From Salinimicrobium sediminis (GTDB lineage Bacteria > Bacteroidota > Bacteroidia > Flavobacteriales > Flavobacteriaceae): a stretch of 64,000 nucleotides of DNA. Shown here in pieces: positions 42,334-51,432 of this stretch. The stretch spans positions 1-64,000 of the forward strand of contig NZ_OCMF01000002.1 of the NCBI RefSeq assembly GCF_900215295.1, written 5' to 3'. The notes beneath the pieces were generated by a model. It ran no database searches. It was given only the letters and a program-made list of their open reading frames with translations, and was not told the DNA's origin. Each line of letters opens with the position of its first letter. The stretch's first letter is position 1. Made by a program: the position numbers and the translations under genes.

Positions 42334-43884
42334 TTATCTAGGTGATAAGACAGCAAAAGGTATGATCATTTCCTCCATGGAGACTCCTCCATGCTGAAAA
42401 GTATTCCTGTAGTAGCTTACATAATGATTGTAATTATTAGGATATGCAAAGAACAGATCTCCCTTGGCAAAAATGAAGGAACTGCTCATATTTATTGAGG
42501 GAAGGTGAATAGATTTAGGATTAGTTGCCGCCAAAACGTCTTTATCTTCATAAGTCAAACTCTTTCCTGTTTTGTAACGCAGGTTTAAACTCGTCTGCTT
42601 ATCTCCAATCACCTTAGAAGGATTTTTCACATTGATAGTACCATGGTCTGTGGTGAGGATCAATTTAAATCCGAGGTTCTGAGCCTGCTGAATAATCTCC
42701 AGTAAAGGAGAATTACGGAACCAACTGTGAGTTAGGGAACGATAGGATTTGTTAGTTGAAGCCAACTCTTTGATCACTTCCATTTCGGTCTTGGAATGGG
42801 AAAGCATGTCCACAAAGTTGTAAACAACAACTGTAAGATCATTGTCTTTCTGACTTCTAAAATTCTCTACCAATTTCTTTCCTGCCTTAAGGCTACTTAT
42901 TTTATGGTATTCATGTTTAATATTTTTCCCCAGTCTTTTTAACTGCGCCTGGAGAAATTCTGCTTCGTGAAGATTCTTTCCGCCTTCATCTGTGTCATTT
43001 TTCCAGTAATCAGGAAAGAGTTTTTCCATTTCACTTGGCATAAGTCCCGAGAAGATCGCGTTACGTGCATATTGAGTAGCGGTGGGCAGGATGCTGTAAA
43101 AAGGGATTTCCTGTTCCTTTTTATAGTAGTTGTTGATCACGGGTTCAAATGCCTTCCATTGATCATATCGCATATTATCGATGACCACTAGTAGGGTGGG
43201 TTGCTTTTCACTGATCTCCGGCAGTATCTTTTCCTTGAATAAAGTGTGTGACATTATTGGAGCATCGGCATTCTTCTCGAACCAGCTTGCGTAATTCTTG
43301 TCAATGAACTTACAGAACTGGGAATTGGCTTCAGTTTTTTGAGACTCCAGGATCTCAAACATTCCTGTGTCCTCGATATTTTCCAGTTCCAGTTCCCAAT
43401 AAATAAGCTTTTGATAAAGTTCTGCCCAACCCTCGTAAGAATTGATCATTGCCATATCCATAGAGATCTTTCGAAATTCCTGCTGATAACTGGAAGTTGT
43501 CTTTTCTGAGATCAACCTGGAATGGTCCAGATTCTTTTTTATGCTTAAAAGGATTTGGTTTGGATTTACAGGTTTTATCAAATAATCTGCGATCTTGGAA
43601 CCTATGGCTTCCTCCATAATATATTCCTCTTCGCTTTTTGTGATCATCACCACGGGCAGGTTTGCCTGCTTCTCCTTGATCTCCGAAAGTGTCTCCAGAC
43701 CGGAAAGCCCCGGCATGTTTTCATCGAGGAATACAATGTCAAAATTCTCCTTTTCTATTTCCTCCAGAGCCTCTGTTCCGCTTTGGCAGGTAGAAACTTT
43801 ATAATTCTTGCTTTCCAGGAAAATTATGTGAGGTTTTAGCAGATCAATCTCGTCATCTACCCACAGTATTTTGATATCGTTCAT
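42334..43884 (-). CDS. porX: Type IX secretion response regulator PorX
   Basis: A 516-residue response regulator. The receiver domain (~1-120) has WVDDE, the phospho-acceptor Asp in DIVFLDENMPGL (~54), ITKSEE and DYLIKPVNP. The remaining ~390 residues form a PglZ/alkaline-phosphatase-superfamily domain with VVIDNMRYDQW, TTDHGTINV and an FQHGGVSMEEM end. PorX with the kinase PorY controls type IX secretion genes in Porphyromonas and related bacteria; porY is not in the window. The type IX cargo protein at 11669-13504 is a plausible client of the system. Confidence 0.93.
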   Translation of the reverse strand: MNDIKILWVDDEIDLLKPHIIFLESKNYKVSTCQSGTEALEEIEKENFDIVFLDENMPGLSGLETLSEIKEKQANLPVVMITKSEEEYIMEEAIGSKIADYLIKPVNPNQILLSIKKNLDHSRLISEKTTSSYQQEFRKISMDMAMINSYEGWAELYQKLIYWELELENIEDTGMFEILESQKTEANSQFCKFIDKNYASWFEKNADAPIMSHTLFKEKILPEISEKQPTLLVVIDNMRYDQWKAFEPVINNYYKKEQEIPFYSILPTATQYARNAIFSGLMPSEMEKLFPDYWKNDTDEGGKNLHEAEFLQAQLKRLGKNIKHEYHKISSLKAGKKLVENFRSQKDNDLTVVVYNFVDMLSHSKTEMEVIKELASTNKSYRSLTHSWFRNSPLLEIIQQAQNLGFKLILTTDHGTINVKNPSKVIGDKQTSLNLRYKTGKSLTYEDKDVLAATNPKSIHLPSINMSSSFIFAKGDLFFAYPNNYNHYVSYYRNTFQHGGVSMEEMIIPFAVLSPR

Positions 43885-43889
43885 ATATG

Positions 43890-43897
43890 TATCTTTG
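43890..43897 (+). promoter_or_regulatory. -7 box of the HD hydrolase gene
   Basis: TATCTTTG matches TAnnTTTG in the 40-base gap between divergent porX and the HD gene. It lies downstream of the longest in-frame start and so indicates that translation begins later, at the TTG at 43925. Confidence 0.55.
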
Positions 43898-43924
43898 TTG
43901 ACATTAATAAATAAAGGAATAAGC

Positions 43925-45154
43925 TTGCTTCAAGGAAACAAACTCAAGATTTTAAACGATCCAATTTACGGATTTATTACGATACCCAATGAGCTGCTCT
44001 TTGGTATCATGGAGCATAAATATTTCCAAAGATTACGGCGAATTTCGCAAATGGGGCTTTCTTACCTGGTGTACCCGGGAGCCCATCATACAAGGTTTCA
44101 TCATGCCCTGGGATGTCTTCATCTTATGCAAAAAGCCGTTAGGGTACTGCGTTTGAAAGGTGTGGAGATCTCTGCGGAAGAGGAGGAGGCACTTCAAATT
44201 GCCATTTTACTGCATGATATAGGACACGGACCATTTTCCCATGCTATGGAACATAGCATCGTGGAAGGGGTAAGTCATGAAACAATTTCCTTCCTTTTTA
44301 TGGAGGAAATGAACCGGAAGTTTAACCAAAGATTAACTTTAGCCATTGATATCTTCCGCGGGAAATATCCCCGGAAATTTCTTTGTCAGCTTATCTCAAG
44401 TCAGATGGATATGGACCGGTTGGACTACCTGAAACGGGATAGTTTTTATACGGGTGTAGCCGAAGGGAATATCAACAGTGAACGGCTCATAAGCATGCTC
44501 ACCGTGGTTGATAACGAGCTCATGGTGGAGGAGAAGGGTATTTATTCTGTAGAAAAATTCCTGTTGGCCCGCCGGCTCATGTACTGGCAGGTCTATTTGC
44601 ATAAAACAGGAGTGGTGGCAGAGCAATTGTTGATAAGGGTACTTCAGCGGGCAAAGGAGCTGGTAAGTTCCGGCCGCAGCCTGTTTGGAAGTACTGCCTT
44701 AAATCACTTTTTAGAGAACCAGATCACCGCAGAAAATTTTTCCGGAGAAACCCTGCAGATATTTGCGAGGTTGGATGATTACGATATACTTTCAGCCATG
44801 AAAGAATGGGCTCATGACGAAGATTTTGTGCTGAGTAAGTTGTGTCAAATGATCATAAACAGGGATCTTTTAAAGGTAAAGCTGAAAAAACGTCCGCCTT
44901 CAGAAGAAAGACTGGAAATTCAGCTTGAAAAGACAATGCAACGGTACGGCATCTCACGCGAAGAAGCAGGTTATTTTGTTTTCAGCGGGGACATTAGTAA
45001 TCTCGCTTACAAACGTGAAGATGAGAAAATACATATCCTCTTTAAAAGCGGAAAGATCACAGATGTTATAAAAGCATCAGATCACTTCAATCTCAAGGCT
45101 TTATCAAAGCCTGTTACCAAATATTATATCTGTTACCCTAAACCTAAAGATTAA
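43925..45154 (+). CDS. HD-domain phosphohydrolase (dGTPase-like)
   Basis: About 409 residues. The HD site is intact: YLVYPGAHHTRFHHALG, ILLHDIGHGPFSHAMEH and SQMDMDRLDYL, as in SAMHD1/dGTP triphosphohydrolase relatives. The nucleotide substrate is not certain. The frame is open back into porX, but a -7 box at 43890-43897 rules out that start. The TTG at 43925 gives a protein opening LQGNKLKILNDPIYGFI, which fits the family start; no ATG lies nearby. Confidence 0.85.
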   Translation: MLQGNKLKILNDPIYGFITIPNELLFGIMEHKYFQRLRRISQMGLSYLVYPGAHHTRFHHALGCLHLMQKAVRVLRLKGVEISAEEEEALQIAILLHDIGHGPFSHAMEHSIVEGVSHETISFLFMEEMNRKFNQRLTLAIDIFRGKYPRKFLCQLISSQMDMDRLDYLKRDSFYTGVAEGNINSERLISMLTVVDNELMVEEKGIYSVEKFLLARRLMYWQVYLHKTGVVAEQLLIRVLQRAKELVSSGRSLFGSTALNHFLENQITAENFSGETLQIFARLDDYDILSAMKEWAHDEDFVLSKLCQMIINRDLLKVKLKKRPPSEERLEIQLEKTMQRYGISREEAGYFVFSGDISNLAYKREDEKIHILFKSGKITDVIKASDHFNLKALSKPVTKYYICYPKPKD

Positions 45155-45165
45155 CTCATTTTTTT

Positions 45166-45173
45166 TACTTTTG
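45166..45173 (+). promoter_or_regulatory. -7 box of the lipid A gene cluster, nearly leaderless
   Basis: TACTTTTG matches TAnnTTTG. Only five bases separate it from the lpxD ATG, so the mRNA would start at or within a few bases of the start codon. Confidence 0.55.
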
Positions 45174-45178
45174 CCAGA

Positions 45179-46207
45179 ATGAAATTTACAGCAGCGCAAA
45201 TAGCAGGTATATTAGAAGGAGAGATAGAAGGCGATCCTAATACAGAAGTTGATAAGCTGGCCAAGATCGAGGAAGGGACTGCCGGTTCTATTACTTTTTT
45301 AGCTAATCCTAAATATACCTCCTATATATATTCCACGAAGGCTTCCATTACTATTGTAGGGGATTCCTTCAAGGCAGAAGAAGATATTTCCACTACCTTA
45401 ATAAAGGTAAAGGATCCATATAATGCTTTTTCGAAATTACTTGAATATTATAATCAGGTCAAGCTTAATAAATCGGGGATCGAACAACCCAGCTTTATTT
45501 CTGAAACCGCTACCTACGGTGATAATATTTACCTGGGAGCTTTTTCATATCTGGGTGACCAGGTGAAAATCGGGCATAATGTAAAGATCTTTCCAAATAC
45601 CTATATTGGAGATAATGTGCAGATAGGAAATAATGTGACCATTTTTCCGGGGGCTAAGATCTATTCTGAAACAATTATCGGCAATGATTGTATCATTCAC
45701 GGCGGAGTGGTCATAGGTGCCGACGGATTTGGTTTTTCTCCGAACCAGGAAGGAGTATATTCCAAAGTTCCGCAAATAGGAAATGTGATCATTGAAGATC
45801 ATGTGGATATAGGCGCAGGAACTACTATAGATCGTGCTACTCTTGGCTCAACCATTATTAGAAAAGGGGTGAAGCTGGATAATCAAATCCAGATCGCTCA
45901 CAATGTAGAAATAGGAGAAAATACCGCCATTGCTGCCCAAACAGGGGTTGCCGGGTCGACAAAGATTGGTAAAAACTGCCTTATAGGAGGGCAGGTTGGG
46001 ATTGCAGGTCATATTCACATAGGAGACCGGGTCAAAGTGCAGGCGCAGTCGGGAATTGGAAGGAATATTAAAGATGATGAAATGATCCAGGGCTCTCCGG
46101 CTATTGGATATAGTGAATACAACAAAGCTTACGTGCATTTTAAACATTTACCCAAAATAGAAGACCGCTTAACCAAACTTGAAAAAAAACAATCTGATAA
46201 TGGCTAA
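45179..46207 (+). CDS. lpxD: UDP-3-O-(3-hydroxyacyl)glucosamine N-acyltransferase LpxD
   Basis: A 342-residue acyltransferase of lipid A synthesis. The N-terminal uridine-binding domain (~1-100) contains [21 protein letters not shown], then a left-handed beta helix of hexapeptide repeats (~105-310), with the catalytic His in [19 protein letters not shown]. It adds the second 3-hydroxyacyl chain. It is first in the cluster lpxD-lpxC/fabZ-lpxA-efp, and its last eight bases overlap the next gene. Confidence 0.95.
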   Translation: MKFTAAQIAGILEGEIEGDPNTEVDKLAKIEEGTAGSITFLANPKYTSYIYSTKASITIVGDSFKAEEDISTTLIKVKDPYNAFSKLLEYYNQVKLNKSGIEQPSFISETATYGDNIYLGAFSYLGDQVKIGHNVKIFPNTYIGDNVQIGNNVTIFPGAKIYSETIIGNDCIIHGGVVIGADGFGFSPNQEGVYSKVPQIGNVIIEDHVDIGAGTTIDRATLGSTIIRKGVKLDNQIQIAHNVEIGENTAIAAQTGVAGSTKIGKNCLIGGQVGIAGHIHIGDRVKVQAQSGIGRNIKDDEMIQGSPAIGYSEYNKAYVHFKHLPKIEDRLTKLEKKQSDNG

Positions 46208-47588
46208 ACAACGCACCATAAGTAAAGAGGTTTCTTTACAGGGAGTTGGACTTCACACAGGAAATGAAGTCACTCTTACTTTTAAACCGGCTCCTAATAA
46301 TACCGGTTATTGCTTTGTAAGAACAGATCTTGAGGGAAATCCTATGGTGGAGGCCGATGTGAATTACGTGGTCAACACTCAGCGAGGGACCAATCTCGAA
46401 AAAGACGGAGTATCTATCCAGACTTCAGAACATGTGCTTGCAGCCTGTGTTGGTTTGGAGATCGATAATATAATTATTGAACTTGATGCTGCCGAACCTC
46501 CTATTATGGATGGATCTTCAAAATTCTTTGTTGAAGCTCTCGAAAAAGCCGGAATTGAAGAACAGGAGTGTGACAGAGAGGAGTTCGTAGTGACCGATGT
46601 GATTCGTTATGTAGATGATAAAACCGGAAGCGAGATCCTGGTAATGCCTGCAGATGAGTACCAGGTGACAACCATGGTTGATTTTGGCACCAAAGTTTTG
46701 GGTACCCAGAATGCTTCCATTCAAAAAATGTCTGAATTTAAAACCGAGATCGCCGATGCCCGCACCTTCAGTTTTTTACATGAGCTGGAGACGCTTTTAG
46801 AGCATGGATTGATCAAAGGTGGAGACCTTAACAATGCTATAGTTTACGTAGATAAGGAGCTAAGTCCGGAGACTATGGACAAGCTGCGGGTAGCTTTTAA
46901 AAAGGATAACATAGCTGTAAAGCCAAACGGGATTTTAGATAACCTCACTTTGCATTATCCCAATGAAGCTGCAAGACATAAACTTCTTGATGTGATTGGG
47001 GACCTTGCCCTTGTGGGGACACGCATCCGCGGAAAAGTAATTGCCAATAAACCGGGGCACCTTGTTAATACCCAATTCGCAAAGAAATTATCGAAGATCA
47101 TTAAAGCTGAAAAGCGAAATAACGTTCCGAAATACGATCTTGACCAGGAGCCGTTAATGGATGTGAATGAGATCATGAATATCTTGCCTCACCGGTCTCC
47201 GTTCCTTTTGGTAGACAAGATCATTGAGTTGACAAGCAGCACAGTCGTAGGTGTCAAAAATGTGACCATGAACGAACCTTTTTTCGTGGGACATTTTCCC
47301 GGAAAACCTGTTATGCCCGGGGTTCTTCAGGTTGAAGCTATGGCGCAGACGGGAGGTATTTTAGCCCTGAAATCTGTTCCCGATCCCGAAAATTATCTCA
47401 CTTTTTTTATGAAGATCGATAATGTGAAATTCAAAAGACAGGTTGTGCCGGGGGATACTTTGATCTTTAAGCTGGAATTGCTGGCACCAATTAGAAGAGG
47501 GATATGCCAGATGCAGGGTTATGCCTATGCCAATGGTAAACTTGTTACCGAAGCCATTTTAATGGCACAAATAGTAAAACAAAAATAA
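46200..47588 (+). CDS. lpxC/fabZ: Bifunctional LpxC deacetylase / FabZ dehydratase
   Basis: A 462-residue fusion. Residues ~1-300 are LpxC, the zinc deacetylase committing lipid A synthesis, with [29 protein letters not shown] (zinc His and Asp) and [14 protein letters not shown] (catalytic His). Residues ~315-460 are FabZ with [18 protein letters not shown] and [23 protein letters not shown] (catalytic His and Glu), which dehydrates 3-hydroxyacyl-ACP. The fusion places two enzymes that compete for the same 3-hydroxyacyl-ACP pool in one chain and is typical of Bacteroidota. The ATG at 46200 ([11 protein letters not shown]) is used rather than an earlier TTG. Confidence 0.96.
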   Translation: MAKQRTISKEVSLQGVGLHTGNEVTLTFKPAPNNTGYCFVRTDLEGNPMVEADVNYVVNTQRGTNLEKDGVSIQTSEHVLAACVGLEIDNIIIELDAAEPPIMDGSSKFFVEALEKAGIEEQECDREEFVVTDVIRYVDDKTGSEILVMPADEYQVTTMVDFGTKVLGTQNASIQKMSEFKTEIADARTFSFLHELETLLEHGLIKGGDLNNAIVYVDKELSPETMDKLRVAFKKDNIAVKPNGILDNLTLHYPNEAARHKLLDVIGDLALVGTRIRGKVIANKPGHLVNTQFAKKLSKIIKAEKRNNVPKYDLDQEPLMDVNEIMNILPHRSPFLLVDKIIELTSSTVVGVKNVTMNEPFFVGHFPGKPVMPGVLQVEAMAQTGGILALKSVPDPENYLTFFMKIDNVKFKRQVVPGDTLIFKLELLAPIRRGICQMQGYAYANGKLVTEAILMAQIVKQK

Positions 47589-47593
47589 GAATT

Positions 47594-48379
47594 ATGAATC
47601 AACCCTTAGCATACGTACATCCCGGAGCCAAGATCGCGAAAAACGTAGTTATTGAGCCTTTTACCACAATACACAATAATGTGGTAATTGGAGAAGGCAC
47701 CTGGATAGGATCGAATGTTACCATAATGGAAGGGGCGAGGATCGGAAAGAATTGTAATATTTTTCCCGGTGCCGTTATTTCTGCAGTACCACAGGATAAA
47801 AAATTTAATGACGAAGACACCTTAACAGAAATAGGTGATAATACAACTATTAGAGAATGCGTAACCATTAATCGCGGAACTACAGACAGGATGAAAACCA
47901 AGATCGGCAAGAACTGCTGGATCATGGCCTACTGTCACATCGCTCACGACTGTATAGTGGGAGATAATTGTATTTTCTCGAATAACAGTACCTTAGCCGG
48001 GCATATCAATGTAGGGGATTATGTGGTTTTAGCCGGTATGGCAGCCATTCAGCAGTTTTGCAGCATTGGAAGCCATGCGTTTGTCACCGGCGGATCTTTG
48101 GTGCGTAAAGATGTTCCTCCTTTTGTAAAAGCCGGAAGAGAACCGCTTTCTTATGTAGGAGTAAATTCCATAGGCTTAAGAAGAAGAGGTTTTTCTACCG
48201 AAAAGATCCGTGAAATTCAGGATATTTACAGGATCCTTTACCAAAAGAATTACAACAACAGTCAGGCGGTAGCGATTATCGAAGCCGAAATGGAGGCGAC
48301 TTCAGAAAGAGATGATATTTTAGAATTTATCAAGAATTCCCAGCGCGGGATCATGAAAGGATATATTAGTTCAAATTAA
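47594..48379 (+). CDS. lpxA: UDP-N-acetylglucosamine O-acyltransferase LpxA
   Basis: A 261-residue hexapeptide-repeat enzyme adding the first 3-hydroxyacyl chain to UDP-GlcNAc. The beta-helix covers ~1-190; the catalytic His lies in WIMAYCHIAHDCIVGDNC, and STLAGHINVGDYVVLAG and GSHAFVTGGS are conserved. A helical C-terminus follows (RGFSTEKIREIQDIYRILY). It lies five bases behind lpxC/fabZ. Confidence 0.95.
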   Translation: MNQPLAYVHPGAKIAKNVVIEPFTTIHNNVVIGEGTWIGSNVTIMEGARIGKNCNIFPGAVISAVPQDKKFNDEDTLTEIGDNTTIRECVTINRGTTDRMKTKIGKNCWIMAYCHIAHDCIVGDNCIFSNNSTLAGHINVGDYVVLAGMAAIQQFCSIGSHAFVTGGSLVRKDVPPFVKAGREPLSYVGVNSIGLRRRGFSTEKIREIQDIYRILYQKNYNNSQAVAIIEAEMEATSERDDILEFIKNSQRGIMKGYISSN

Positions 48380-48392
48380 TCAAGTCAGATAA

Positions 48393-48959
48393 ATGGCAAG
48401 TACAAGTGATATCAGAAATGGATTGTGCATAAGATACAATCACGACATTTTTAAAGTAATTGAATTTTTGCACGTGAAGCCGGGAAAAGGTCCTGCTTTT
48501 GTGCGTACAAAACTTAAAAGTGTCACTACCGGAAAAGTGATTGATAATACCTTTTCTGCGGGTCATAAGATCGAAGATGTTCGTGTGGAAACACATAAAT
48601 TCCAGTTCCTTTATAACGACGGCGAATTTTACCACTTTATGAATACTGAAGATTATACTCAGATCCGCCTTACCGAAAATGCTCTTGATGCACCTGGACT
48701 GCTTAAAGAAGGGGAAGTGGTAACTATCCTTATCAATACAGAGGATCAAATGCCGCTTTCTGTTGAAATGCCTGCCAGTGTAGTTCTTGAAGTAACACAT
48801 ACAGAACCCGGAGTAAAAGGAAATACGGCTACCAACGCAACAAAACCTGCAACAGTAGAAACAGGAGCTGAAGTGAACGTGCCGCTTTTTATCAATGAAG
48901 GGGACAAGATCAGGATCGAAACCGAAAAAGGAACCTATAAAGAGAGAATTAAGGAATAG
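48393..48959 (+). CDS. efp: Elongation factor P
   Basis: A 188-residue three-domain protein that relieves ribosome stalling at polyproline. The N-terminal KOW-like domain carries the modifiable Lys (~32) in VKPGKGPAFVRTK; two OB-fold domains follow and the C-terminus ends KGTYKERIKE. It lies 13 bases behind lpxA. No modification gene is nearby. Confidence 0.96.
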   Translation: MASTSDIRNGLCIRYNHDIFKVIEFLHVKPGKGPAFVRTKLKSVTTGKVIDNTFSAGHKIEDVRVETHKFQFLYNDGEFYHFMNTEDYTQIRLTENALDAPGLLKEGEVVTILINTEDQMPLSVEMPASVVLEVTHTEPGVKGNTATNATKPATVETGAEVNVPLFINEGDKIRIETEKGTYKERIKE

Positions 48960-49022
48960 TGTTCAGTGATCAGTGATCAGTGATCAGAAAAAATCTCAAT
49001 ACTAAATACTCACTACTAACTC
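48958..49022 (+). repeat. Paired AG- and CT-heptad arrays between efp and the second lpxD-like gene
   Basis: AGTGTTC and then three identical AGTGATC units begin inside the efp stop codon (48958-48985). After a short A-run, four CT-heptads (CTCAATA, CTAAATA, CTCACTA, CTAACTC) run from 48995 to 49022 and touch the ATG at 49023. AGTGA and TCACT segments are complementary, so the pair could fold as an imperfect hairpin. Confidence 0.85.
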
Positions 49023-49955
49023 ATGAAGTTCCCGCAACAACATACTCTTGAACAGATAGCAACAATCATTTCTTCGGAATATGTTGGGCCGGCAGATTTT
49101 CCGGTTTTGGGAATGAATGAGATCCATGTAGTGACACCGGGGGACATCGTATTTGTAGATCATCCGAAGTATTATGACAAGGCTTTAAATTCGGCTGCCA
49201 CTATTGTTCTTATTAATAAGGAAGTGGAATGCCCCGAAGGAAAAGCTTTATTGATCTCAGAGGATCCTTTTCGGGATTTTAATAAGCTGACAAAATATTT
49301 CAGGCCGTTCGAAAAAGCTTCAGCAACTATTGCGGCTTCCGCAGAAATTGGGGAAGGAACTGTAGTTCAACCAGGAGCATTTGTAGGAAATAATGTGAAG
49401 ATTGGTAAAAACTGTCTTATTCACGCCAATGTGAGTCTATATGACAATACCATCATTGGAGACAACGTCACCATTCATTCAGGATCTGTTTTAGGAGGTG
49501 AAGCCTTCTATTACAAAAAACGTCCTGAGGGTTATGACAAATTAATTTCCGGAGGCCGGGTTGTGATAAAAGATCATGTTGATATTGGCGCAAATTGCAC
49601 CATTGACAAAGGCGTGACGGGAGATACCACCATTGGAAAAGGCACCAAACTGGATAACCTTATTCAGGTAGGACATGACACGGTGATTGGAGAAAATTGT
49701 TTGATCGCTTCCCAGGTGGGTATTGCCGGAGCAGTGGTAATTGAAGATGGTGTTACCATTTGGGGGCAGGCAGGTTTTCGCAGTGGCATAGTGGTTAAGA
49801 AAGGTGGTGTTATAATGGGCCAGGCGGGAATTACAAAATCCACAAAAGAAAATACAGTATATTCGGGAAATCCTGCGATGGAGTCGCGGGAGTGGCTTAA
49901 AGAATTGGCACTTTTAAGGCGTTTACCTAAATTAATGGAAAATTTAAAAAGTTGA
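49023..49955 (+). CDS. LpxD-like N-acyltransferase, second copy
   Basis: A 310-residue hexapeptide-repeat protein like LpxD: an N-terminal domain with PGDIVFVDHPKYYDKALNSAAT, then a beta-helix (~100-275) with LDNLIQVGHDTVIGENCLIAS, which keeps the catalytic-position His. It is only moderately similar to the lpxD product at 45179. It may acylate a different sugar or use another acyl chain; both are inference. The NTF2-like gene starts one base after its stop. Confidence 0.85.
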   Translation: MKFPQQHTLEQIATIISSEYVGPADFPVLGMNEIHVVTPGDIVFVDHPKYYDKALNSAATIVLINKEVECPEGKALLISEDPFRDFNKLTKYFRPFEKASATIAASAEIGEGTVVQPGAFVGNNVKIGKNCLIHANVSLYDNTIIGDNVTIHSGSVLGGEAFYYKKRPEGYDKLISGGRVVIKDHVDIGANCTIDKGVTGDTTIGKGTKLDNLIQVGHDTVIGENCLIASQVGIAGAVVIEDGVTIWGQAGFRSGIVVKKGGVIMGQAGITKSTKENTVYSGNPAMESREWLKELALLRRLPKLMENLKS

Positions 49956-49956
49956 T

Positions 49957-50358
49957 ATGGAACCAAAAGACTGCGTTGCAAAATTCTATTCTTCAGATTT
50001 TTACAAAAATCCCGATACAGTAAAGGAATATCTGCATCCGGAAGCACAACTTTTCTGGAACAGTAGCGCAGGATTTCATAAACTTACCTATTCAGAAATT
50101 GCCGGGATGTCCAAAGAGCTTTCTCAATCTTTTGAGCAACTAAGGGCAGATATTAGTCACCTTCTAAGCGACGGTAATATGGTAACCATAAGGTTCACCT
50201 ACTACGTACGTACTGTGGAGAACCCAGACGAAGAGTTGCCAATGGCTCATTTTATAGCAATTTGGGAATGCAGGGACGGTAAAATGTTGAAAGGCCATCA
50301 GATAAGTCAGCAGGCCGATGACAGCCCCGAAAATCTTGATTCTTTCCTTCCAATTTAA
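49957..50358 (+). CDS. NTF2-like (SnoaL) fold protein
   Basis: A 133-residue protein with an N-terminal helix (DCVAKFYSSDFYKNPDTVKEYLHPEAQLFWNS) and beta-sheet pattern with VTIRFTYYVRTVENP and MAHFIAIWECRDGKMLKGHQIS, the NTF2-like/SnoaL fold. No catalytic residues can be assigned. It follows the second lpxD-like gene by one base; function unknown. Confidence 0.82.
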   Translation: MEPKDCVAKFYSSDFYKNPDTVKEYLHPEAQLFWNSSAGFHKLTYSEIAGMSKELSQSFEQLRADISHLLSDGNMVTIRFTYYVRTVENPDEELPMAHFIAIWECRDGKMLKGHQISQQADDSPENLDSFLPI

Positions 50359-50393
50359 TTACTTAAAACTTTTAGGTTTCCTGTTTAAAAACC

Positions 50394-50401
50394 TAATTTT
50401 G
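50394..50401 (+). promoter_or_regulatory. -7 box of sucD
   Basis: TAATTTTG matches TAnnTTTG and lies 25 bases before the sucD ATG. Confidence 0.5.
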
Positions 50402-50426
50402 CAACAGAAAATTCAAAAAATCAACT

Positions 50427-51299
50427 ATGAGCGTTTTAGTCAATAAAGATTCAAAAATAATTGTTCAGGGATTCACCGGTAGTGAAGGAACTTTCCACGC
50501 AGGACAGATGATCGAATATGGAACGAATGTGGTAGGGGGAGTAACTCCGGGTAAAGGAGGACAACAACACCTCGAAAAACCTGTTTTTAATACAGTATCT
50601 GATGCTGTAAAAGAAACCGGAGCCGATGTTTCAATTATTTTTGTGCCGCCGGCATTTGCAGCGGATGCTATTATGGAAGCTGCAGACGCAGGGATCAAAG
50701 TAATTATCACTATTACCGAAGGTATCCCGGTTGCCGATATGATTAAAGCTGCCGAATATATTAAAGATAAAAATTGCCGTCTTGTAGGACCTAACTGCCC
50801 TGGGGTGATCACTCCCGGTGAAGCAAAAGTTGGGATCATGCCTGGCTTTGTCTTCAAAAAAGGGACTGTAGGGATCGTTTCAAAATCCGGAACCCTTACT
50901 TATGAAGCAGCCGATCAGGTTGTGAAACAGGGACTGGGAATCACTACTGCCATAGGAATTGGAGGAGATCCAATTATTGGAACTACTACCAAAGAAGCTG
51001 TTGAACTGTTGATGAACGATGATGAAACAGAATGTATCGTAATGATAGGTGAAATTGGTGGACAGCTTGAAGCCGATGCTGCACGTTGGGTAAAAGAAAA
51101 CGGAAACCGTAAACCTGTAATTGGATTTATCGCCGGTGAAACCGCTCCAAAAGGAAGAACTATGGGGCATGCAGGTGCGATCGTAGGAGGAAGTGAAGAT
51201 ACAGCACAGGCCAAAAAAGCTATTTTAAAGGAGAACGGAATTCACGTTGTGGATTCTCCTGCAGAGATTGGTAAGAAAGTTAAAGAAGTAATGGGATAA
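50427..51299 (+). CDS. sucD: Succinate--CoA ligase, alpha subunit
   Basis: A 290-residue subunit of the citric-acid-cycle enzyme that makes ATP or GTP from succinyl-CoA. The CoA-binding Rossmann start contains [20 protein letters not shown] and [19 protein letters not shown] and [13 protein letters not shown] are typical, and the phosphorylated His is in [13 protein letters not shown]. The beta subunit gene, sucC, is not adjacent, so the two are encoded apart. It has its own promoter and terminator. Confidence 0.96.
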   Translation: MSVLVNKDSKIIVQGFTGSEGTFHAGQMIEYGTNVVGGVTPGKGGQQHLEKPVFNTVSDAVKETGADVSIIFVPPAFAADAIMEAADAGIKVIITITEGIPVADMIKAAEYIKDKNCRLVGPNCPGVITPGEAKVGIMPGFVFKKGTVGIVSKSGTLTYEAADQVVKQGLGITTAIGIGGDPIIGTTTKEAVELLMNDDETECIVMIGEIGGQLEADAARWVKENGNRKPVIGFIAGETAPKGRTMGHAGAIVGGSEDTAQAKKAILKENGIHVVDSPAEIGKKVKEVMG

Positions 51300-51321
51300 G
51301 CAATCCCCTATTATTATATTG

Positions 51322-51365
51322 AACCTCCGTGATCGTCAAAAATGGCAATTCCGGAGGTTTTTTAC
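51322..51365 (+). terminator. Terminator of sucD
   Basis: An 8-bp AACCTCCG/CGGAGGTT stem (51322-51329 with 51352-51359) with a T-run, 22 bases behind the stop. The loop is long (22 bases) and partly self-complementary. Confidence 0.8.
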
Positions 51366-51384
51366 TTGAAGCCACTTGTTTTAT

Positions 51385-51392
51385 TATATTTG
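51385..51392 (+). promoter_or_regulatory. -7 box of fabG
   Basis: TATATTTG matches TAnnTTTG and lies 40 bases before the fabG ATG. Confidence 0.5.
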
Positions 51393-51432
51393 AAAGAATA
51401 TTAACCCATACCAGGAAAACAGATATTTAATC

